From an uncultured Mycoplasma sp. (lineage in GTDB: Bacteria > Bacillota_I > Bacilli_A > Mycoplasmatales > Metamycoplasmataceae), in NCBI GenBank assembly GCA_947040465.1, contig CAMRBO010000012.1, forward strand, positions 1-12,517: 12,517 bases of DNA, read 5' to 3'. The position numbers were made by a program, and so were the translations under genes. The notes beneath the pieces are model-generated. The model did not search any database and was not told the DNA's origin. It saw only the letters and a program-made list of their open reading frames with translations. Of this stretch, positions 7,110 through 12,517 are shown one piece after another; the stretch's first letter is position 1, and every line of letters starts with the position of its first letter.

Positions 7110-8933
7110 TCTTTTAAAAAGTTTTTTTCCAATTTTTTCATATTCATCAATTTTTTCTTGTAAAACATTAAATGCTTCATTATAAATATGTGAATCATAA
7201 AGATCAATACCAGCATCTTTCAATAAATCTGCAGGTCAATCACTTCCCCCTGCTTTTAAAAATTTATTAATATAATTTTCTAATGCTATTAAACCATTTT
7301 TTTTATACTTTTGAAAAAAAGTATTTGCTACAATAAATCCAATTGAATATTTATATACATAAAAATCATAATAAAAATGAGGAACAATAACAGAAGTGAT
7401 TAATTGACTGTCTTTATCAAACTTTTGATTCTTTTTGATTTCATATTTTTTAGCATTTTTAGCATAAACTTCTTTTATTGCATCAAAAGTTGAAAGAGAT
7501 TTTCCTTCATCTATTAAATTGTATAAATCATATTCGTAATTTGATCACATAGTTTGTCTTCTTACAGTTCCTTCAAAATCTTCAATAGCTTCTGATAAAA
7601 GATGAAACTTGAGTTTTTCATCTTTAGTATTACTCAACAAGTAATCTTGCAACATTAATTCATTAAATATTGAGGCTATTTCTGCTAGAAAAATTGGATA
7701 AGAAGCGAGGTTTATTGGCTGCTCATTATCAGAAAAATACGAATGCATAGAATGACCAATTTCGTGAGCTAGCGTCGCAACAGATCTAATAGAACCATCA
7801 AAATTCATCAAAATATATTTTTTATCTAATCCGTAAGAACCACCAATAGAATAAGCTCCTGATCTTTTGTTATCAACAGGAATATAATCTATCCATCTAT
7901 CATCAAACATTTCTTTTACTTTATCTTGATATTCTTGTCCCATCGGTCTCAAAGATTTGTGAACTTTTTTTTGCATTTCTTCTATTGTATAATCAACATT
8001 TGCATCAACAAGAGGAAGCATGGAATCTCACGGCTTCATAGGCTTATTAAATTTAGATACGAAAAAGGATTTCTTTAAATTATAAAACCTTTGAAAATGA
8101 TGATTGTTACTTTGAACTGAATCATATAATGTAGTTAAAAGATTTTTATCAACTTGATCTTCATCTATCAACGCCTCTATACTAGAACTGTAATTTCTTT
8201 CAAACGATCATGTTGATATATTTTTAAAGTGTTGATATAAAAGATTAGCGAAAGTTCCTTTATGTTGTAAATAGGCATCATTTCAATTATTAAATGTTGA
8301 TTTACGAATTGATTCATCCTTAGATTTTAAAAGAGATGTACGATTAGCAAGTGTTATTTTAGTTTTTTTACCATTTTTAGAAATAGCTTCCTTGTAATTA
8401 AGTTCTGAATTATAAAGGATACTAAAAACATCTGACGCACTTATTTCTGCTCTTGATATTTTTTTTATAAATTCTTCTATTTGATTTGGCAACTTATGTT
8501 TCTTACCGTCTAAAACAAAAATAATATCTTTTTTATAATTTTTAAATGTTGGTAAATTAACTCATTCTCTTAATTTTTTTTCATTGTCAAAAAATCTGTT
8601 GGTCTCAGAACCCAATCTTTTATTGAATTCAAATAATTTAAATTCCAAATCATCTTGTAATTTATTAAATTCTTGGGAGACAACATTAACACTAATGTTA
8701 TTGCTAATATAATTGAATATTTTATTAGCAAGAATATTAGCCACTTCACTATTTTTAATATGGTTTAAATATGAAACTGATGATTCATATTTCGAATCTT
8801 TTTCTGCTATATCAATTTCTATTAAATCAAAATATTTAGAGATGAGATCTTCTATTTTATTTCCTTCTAATAAATAATCTAAATCAAACCTATATTCTTT
8901 TGGTATATCACTATATTTTTTATATTCTTTCAC
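7104..8933 (-). CDS. pepF: Oligoendopeptidase F (M3 family zinc metallopeptidase)
   Basis: Cytoplasmic metallopeptidase that degrades oligopeptides. The frame gives 609 residues, the normal PepF length, reading through six UGA-Trp codons plus one UGG. The zinc site is HEIGHSMH: H390, E391 (catalytic) and H394, with E418 in FLAEIAS as the likely third ligand. Other PepF landmarks are KGTFANLLY (about residue 225), RFYNLKKS, the glycine-rich [11 protein letters not shown] (about 359) and YKYSIGF near the C-terminus. The start is GTG at 8933, chosen because AGAGG lies 5 nt upstream and no ATG fits. It lies 19 nt downstream of apt, so the two form an apt-pepF operon. With the M42 peptidase and permease nearby it fits peptide use by an amino-acid auxotroph, though that link is inference. 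Confidence 0.96.
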
Positions 8934-8938
8934 AAAGA

Positions 8939-8943
8939 CCTCT
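8939..8943 (-). promoter_or_regulatory. Ribosome binding site that sets the pepF GTG start
   Basis: AGAGG on the minus strand, 5 nt before GTG at 8933, inside the 19-bp apt-pepF gap. It is the reason for choosing a GTG start with the sequence [19 protein letters not shown], which matches the PepF N-terminus. Confidence 0.8.
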
Positions 8944-8952
8944 TTTTTTAAA

Positions 8953-9462
8953 TTACATTTTTATTAAGGAAACTACTTCTATTCCATCAAATTTTTTTGC
9001 ACCCTCTAGATTTATTAACTCTAATAAAAATATTATTTTAATAACGTCGCCGCCTTGAGACTTAACCAAATCTATAATTGCAGAAGTTGTTCCACCAGTT
9101 GCTAGCACATCATCAATAATAATTACTTTTTGTCCATGTTTAATTCTATTTGCTTGAATTTCTAAAATATTTTTTTTGCCATATTCTAATAAATATTCTT
9201 TTTGTATAACTTCTCCAGGTAATTTTTTTTGTTTTCTAACCATAACAAAAGGTTTAGAAAGTATTGCAGCAACAGGCGTCCCAAACAAAAACCCTCTAGC
9301 ATCAGGGCCCAATATAATATCCGCTTCTTTTGAAAGGTCTACCATCTTCATAACACTATAATTCAAAGCTTCTCCATTAGCAAGTAAAGGAGATATGTCT
9401 TTAAAATTAATTCCTTGTTCAGGAAAATTTGGAATGTTTGTAATGTATTTATTTAAATTCAT
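8953..9462 (-). CDS. apt: Adenine phosphoribosyltransferase
   Basis: Purine salvage enzyme converting adenine and PRPP to AMP, important in Mollicutes that lack de novo purine synthesis. The 169 residues match the family. Motifs are FPEQGINFKDISPLL (13-27), GPDARGFLFG (52-61), the flexible-loop region KKLPGEV (79-85) and the PRPP-binding loop IIIDDVLATGGT (114-125). The ATG gives the standard family N-terminus. No Shine-Dalgarno site precedes it, and a TATAAT ends about 11 nt upstream, so the mRNA leader should be only a few bases. pepF follows in the same operon, and the M42 peptidase gene is divergent. Confidence 0.97.
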   Translation of the reverse strand: MNLNKYITNIPNFPEQGINFKDISPLLANGEALNYSVMKMVDLSKEADIILGPDARGFLFGTPVAAILSKPFVMVRKQKKLPGEVIQKEYLLEYGKKNILEIQANRIKHGQKVIIIDDVLATGGTTSAIIDLVKSQGGDVIKIIFLLELINLEGAKKFDGIEVVSLIKM

Positions 9463-9473
9463 AATATTTAATA

Positions 9474-9479
9474 ATTATA
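9474..9479 (-). promoter_or_regulatory. Candidate -10 box for apt-pepF
   Basis: TATAAT on the minus strand, preceded by TGT (TGTTATATAAT), so an extended -10 in either of two registers is possible. It predicts a start near 9467, leaving about a 5-nt leader without a ribosome site. TTGACT at 9487-9492 looks like a good -35 but is only 7 bp from this box, so it cannot pair with it at normal spacing. Confidence 0.45.
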
Positions 9480-9567
9480 TAACAAAAGTCAAAATGTTGC
9501 TACAAATAACCAATATATAATAAGCAAGTATTTATTTATGAAATATTAATTCTCATTTATATTTAAT

Positions 9568-9576
9568 TGTTATAAT
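9568..9576 (+). promoter_or_regulatory. Extended -10 promoter for the M42 peptidase gene
   Basis: TGTTATAAT is a perfect extended -10 (TGn plus TATAAT). The predicted start is near 9583, giving a leader of about 14 nt that contains GTGGG (9586-9590), a weak ribosome site 6 nt before ATG. No clear -35 is seen, as extended -10 promoters often allow. A second TATAAT at 9516-9521 lies further upstream. Confidence 0.5.
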
Positions 9577-9596
9577 TTAATTAAAGTGGGTTAAAT

Positions 9597-10685
9597 ATGA
9601 ATAAAAAAGATGGACAATTGTTTGAAAAATTAAAAATGTATATGGACATACATGGGATGTCTCGCTACGAAGAAGATGTTGCTGAACAACTTAAAAAGAC
9701 CATAAATGAAAATCTTATTTATGAGAGAGATGGGCTTGGTTCGATGATAATAAGTCATAAAGAAAAGGGCGCTGGACCAATAATTCAAATTGCTGCACAT
9801 ATGGACGAAGTTGGATTTATTGTTCAAGATATTCTAGATAATGGACAATTAAAATTATCTATGATTGGCGGAGTATGACCTTTGACAGTTATTGGAACAA
9901 AAGGTATTTTATTCGCTAAAAACGGTAATAAATTAGATGGAATCTTTGGACATACATCCATTCATATTTTAGAAATAGAAAAAAGATCTAAAGCACCCGA
10001 ATTAAAAGATCTTTTCTTAGATGCTGGTTTTACTTCAAAAAAAGAAGCCGAAGAAGCAACTATAGAAGTTGGATCTAGAGTTTGTTTAACTGGTGATGTA
10101 TTTTCATTTGGTAAAGATGGAAAATATATCGGAGGTAAAGCGATGGATAATAGAGCAGGAGTTGCTATTGTTGATGAATTAATAATTAGATTGAGAGATA
10201 AAAAACTTCCAAACAGCACTTATTTTGTAGGAACAACACAAGAAGAAGTTGGAACAAGAGGAGCAAAAACATCTGTATCCAAAATTAAACCTGATATTGC
10301 AATTGCGATTGACACTTGTGCTGCTCACGATACCTTTGGAGCTATTCCTGGAATACAAAAATTAGGAGAAGGTGCTGCATTAAGAATTAAAGATGGCGGA
10401 ACATTAATGGACCCCAAATTTATTGATTACATCATGGAAACTGCTAAAAAATATAAAATAAAAGCATATAAGTATGTTGCCCAAGGCGGAGGAACTGATG
10501 CTGCAGAATTGCAATATGGTTCAAATGGTGTGGCGACAATCACAATTTCTTTACCTCAAAGATATTTACATTCTCCTTTGGGTGTTTGTCATTTAGATGA
10601 TTTACATGCAACTATTGACTTAATAGAAAAAATAATTTTAGAACTTGACCAAAAAACTTTTGATTCAAAAATTAAATATAATTAA
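9597..10685 (+). CDS. M42 family glutamyl/leucyl-type aminopeptidase
   Basis: Dinuclear-metal aminopeptidase of the M42 (FrvX/YsdC/PepA-like) family, which forms large tetrahedral complexes that trim peptides. The 362-residue product includes one UGA-Trp (residue 94) and matches the family length. Metal ligands and catalytic residues are visible: H68 and D70 (AAHMDEVG), D184 (AMDNRAG), E216 and E217 (TQEEVGTRGA), D239 (AIDTCAAHD) and H325 (PQRYLHSP). GGGTDAAE (about 297-304) is also a family hallmark. The precise residue preference (Glu/Asp or broader) cannot be read from sequence. It is transcribed alone from its own promoter, divergent from apt, and its stop is 12 bp from that of the opposing permease gene. 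Confidence 0.96.
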
Positions 10686-10699
10686 ATATTAATTTTTTT
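10667..10699. terminator. Weak AT-only hairpin between convergent genes
   Basis: AAAAATTA (10667-10674) can pair with TAATTTTT (10690-10697), extended by one further A-T pair, across a 13-15 nt loop, and is followed by T residues on the plus strand. It spans the 12-bp gap between the M42 peptidase and permease stops. With no G-C pair it would be unstable, and chance pairing in AT-rich DNA is a real alternative. Confidence 0.25.
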
Positions 10700-12242
10700 A
10701 GTTGTTTTGCAAACTATTATTTTCTATTTCAATATCAATATCTGAAAAAATATTTTTTTCATTTTTCATTCTAAATAATAAATAATTTATTAATGGCAAT
10801 AAAATGAAGATAGTAGCAAAGACAATATGAAGGATGGCAACTACAAAATTAGAAATAGGTATTCTACCACCAAACAGTCCTCACGATGATGGAACTCAGG
10901 GATCAACAATGGCTGAAAGCATAATGAAAACAACACTCAAACTCATGGCAAGAAAAACGCCAATAACAGATACAAAAACCAAAATTGTATAACCTCATCT
11001 GTTCTTTCCTTGCTTCACCTTTTGTTTCATAAAAATATTTTTTCAATATAAAAATATCATTATTGAATAAATAAAGAAAAAGAATAAAACAGGGAAATTA
11101 GTTAACCCATCAAGAAAAGCATCAGAACCCATTATAATTGTTGGTATATATGCTATTAATATTCAAATAGTGAAAGATATTATTAAGTATATTAAACCAG
11201 TATTTTTATAACCATATTTTTTATTAAATTGTCTTGAGTAAAATATTTTTTCTGTATGTGCAACATTTTCAAATTCTGATATTGTAGATGTTATCACTGC
11301 ATTTGTTGTTCCCATTGCTGAGACAAATAAAAAGAACATAACAAATATACCCATAGATCGTCCAAACTCAGGACCAAAAACATCTTGTATTATTTGATCT
11401 ACTGATCCATTAAGAGTTTCAAAATTGAAATGTAAAATTGATGAAATTGCAATTAACAAATATGCAATAACAACAAGAATCATACTAATGACAATGACTT
11501 TAGAAACTACTTTTTCTCCACCCTTTATTTTTCTAGATACTGCCCCAACTCCTGCAAAAGCATCAAACGCAAATAAAGCAGCTGGCAATGATTTCATAAT
11601 TCCTTGAAAAGAATCAAATGATGAAGGATTTGAGGGATTTAAACTTGGATCAAAAGCATTGCTTCCACCTTCCAAGTGAACAGAAGGCATACTAATACCT
11701 ACAACCATGGCAAGCACTAAAGGTATAAATTTTAAAACTGTGGTCATTGATGAAAAGTAACCTGATGTTTTTATTGATATTCTATTCATAGAAACAAAGA
11801 AAATAACCAAGCATGTCGAAATTAATGCTTGTCAATACATTGCAACCACAACATTTGAATTTATTTTATTTAAAAATTGGAAAAATATTTCAACAGAAAA
11901 AAATGATAAGACGACTGACAAAATAGAATTATAAAAAAAAGAATAGTTAGTTGTTACTAAATGTCTAAATCAATTTTGTTTTTTTGTTGATACTCTTTGG
12001 GCCCAACTAGACATACCAGAATTACCATTTGATGATACCATCACTATTTTACCAAAATGAATAGCAACAAATAAAGCTATAACACCTGAAATGATTCACG
12101 ATGAAAGCCACGCTGTTCCATCACCATTCACATTTCCTGCAATACTACCATTTTTGAAAAATATTCCTATACCCACTATTGAGCCAACACAAATAGACAT
12201 AGCTGAAAAGAAACCAAGTTTTTTAAAATTTTTTTCTTTCAT
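10698..12242 (-). CDS. APC-superfamily amino acid permease
   Basis: Integral membrane transporter of the amino acid-polyamine-organocation type; the substrate is not identifiable. The code-4 frame gives 514 residues with eight UGA and two UGG Trp codons. Residues 9-30 hold the APC helix-1 signature, with SIVGIGIFFKNG at 22-33. I count about 12 hydrophobic helices, ending near 490, then a polar Asn/Glu-rich tail. A hydrophilic Ser/Pro/Asn-rich loop lies at about 188-214, followed by the conserved helix-6 region (LPAALFAFDAFAGVGAV). ATG at 12242 is supported by AAGGA 4 nt upstream. It diverges from the peroxidase gene and lies next to an aminopeptidase, a plausible peptide and amino-acid supply neighbourhood. 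Confidence 0.92.
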
Positions 12243-12285
12243 GTAATCCTTATACTTATATATCATAATGAAATTAAGTTATTTA

Positions 12286-12291
12286 ATTATA
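12286..12291 (-). promoter_or_regulatory. Candidate -10 box for the permease gene
   Basis: TATAAT on the minus strand with TTTAAA 17 bp upstream (12309-12314) as a weak -35. It predicts a start near 12279 and a leader of about 37 nt that includes the AAGGA ribosome site at 12247-12251. Confidence 0.4.
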
Positions 12292-12349
12292 AATTAAAAC
12301 ACAATTGTTTTAAAAATATTTTAACTGATTTTATCTAAGTGTTTTCTTT

Positions 12350-12363
12350 CACTAAAATTAGTG
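12350..12363. promoter_or_regulatory. Inverted repeat, candidate operator of the peroxidase gene
   Basis: CACTAA and TTAGTG are exact inverse complements separated by AA, giving a compact dyad 30-43 bp upstream of the peroxidase ATG. It ends just before a TATTAT (12364-12369) that could be the -10, which puts it in the promoter spacer, a classic repressor position. A related half-site, TAAGTG at 12336-12341, matches at five of six bases. No regulator gene is visible in the window. Confidence 0.4.
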
Positions 12364-12369
12364 TATTAT
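12364..12369 (+). promoter_or_regulatory. Candidate -10 box for the peroxidase gene
   Basis: TATTAT directly follows the inverted repeat and predicts a start near 12376. That leaves a leader of about 17 nt carrying the AGAGG ribosome site at 12384-12388. The -35 position is T-rich (TTTTCT) and does not resemble the consensus. Confidence 0.35.
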
Positions 12370-12392
12370 TTAATTAAATAAAAAGAGGCGAT

Positions 12393-12480
12393 ATGTCAAT
12401 ATATGATTTTAAATTAGAAAATATATCAGGAGATTTAGTTGATTTCATTGAATTTAAAGAGAAAACAATACTAATTGTTA
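12393..12480 (+). CDS. Glutathione peroxidase-like protein, first 29 residues (cut by contig end)
   Basis: Only the N-terminus is present: MSIYDFKLENISGDL followed by EFKEKTILIV. This matches the opening of the glutathione/thioredoxin peroxidase (BtuE/GPx) family, where a short Tyr-Asp-Phe strand, a Gly-Asp turn and a hydrophobic LLIV strand precede the NxAS segment and the active-site Cys. Those catalytic residues lie beyond the contig end, so peroxidase activity is not shown. The last base plus the adapter A-tail is compatible with the expected Asn codon. AGAGG lies 4 nt before the ATG. A TlpA/AhpC-like thioredoxin-fold protein is the main alternative. Confidence 0.72.
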
Positions 12481-12517
12481 AGATCGGAAGAGCACACGTC
12501 TGAACTCCAGTCACTCC
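12481..12517 (+). other. Illumina P7-side adapter (artefact)
   Basis: AGATCGGAAGAGCACACGTC and the following bases to GTCAC are the TruSeq read-1 read-through adapter, followed by TCC, the start of an i7 index. From memory, TCC would fit D710. The genomic insert ends at 12480. Confidence 0.98.

Noticed and set aside
7104..8933. Apparently degraded pepF in several pieces
   Set aside because: All pieces share one frame, joined by UGA-Trp codons, and the total length and zinc site are normal.
9487..9492. TTGACT as the -35 of the apt promoter
   Set aside because: It is only 7 bp from the TATAAT at 9474-9479, and a 17-bp spacer leads to AAATAT, a poor -10. It may still matter, but not as a paired consensus promoter.
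9497..9527. TTGCT/AGCAA inverted repeat in the apt-M42 intergenic region as an operator or attenuator
   Set aside because: The arms are only 5 bp with a 21-nt AT-rich loop, which is expected by chance.
11425..11607. 60-residue plus-strand frame inside the permease gene
   Set aside because: It is antisense to transmembrane helices of the permease and shows no independent start signal.

Overview
This window is an AT-rich fragment of a Mollicutes genome that reads UGA as tryptophan (genetic code 4). By my count about 22 of 25 Trp codons in the reconstructed genes are UGA. The pathway content (clamp-loader genes, amino-acid permease, M42 and M3 peptidases, a glutathione-peroxidase-like gene) and this codon use fit a Spiroplasma/Mesoplasma/Entomoplasma-type organism. 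I cannot fix the genus from the sequence alone. Because of UGA-Trp, several genes look broken under the standard code (asnS, recR, holB, the HAD phosphatase, pepF, the M42 peptidase, the permease). All are intact in code 4.

Both ends are library artefacts. Bases 1-50 are an Illumina TruSeq P5-side adapter with its index, and 12481-12517 are the P7-side adapter. The biological insert is therefore about 51-12480, and the genes at both ends (asnS, and the peroxidase) are cut by the contig end.

Layout. asnS (minus, partial) diverges from a compact plus-strand cluster: dnaX, ybaB, recR, tmk, holB, rsmI and a Cof-type HAD phosphatase (1024-7103). The junctions are tight: ybaB/recR abut, recR/tmk overlap by 1 nt, and holB/rsmI overlap by 11 nt. 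The cluster supplies two clamp-loader subunits (tau/gamma and delta'), recombination mediator functions, dTMP kinase and a 16S rRNA methyltransferase. It meets a minus-strand apt-pepF operon tail to tail with no base between the stop codons. apt diverges from an M42 aminopeptidase gene. That gene converges on a minus-strand APC-family permease, which diverges from the truncated peroxidase gene at the right end.

Most of the window is ordinary housekeeping. I see no CRISPR array, insertion sequence, prophage, tRNA or rRNA, and no gene-free stretch over 300 bases. The points most worth a second look are regulatory: -10 boxes placed so that dnaX and holB mRNAs would start at the A of their AUG (leaderless clamp-loader mRNAs), and an inverted repeat just upstream of the -10 of the peroxidase gene that looks like an operator. 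I did not find a convincing undescribed multi-gene system here.
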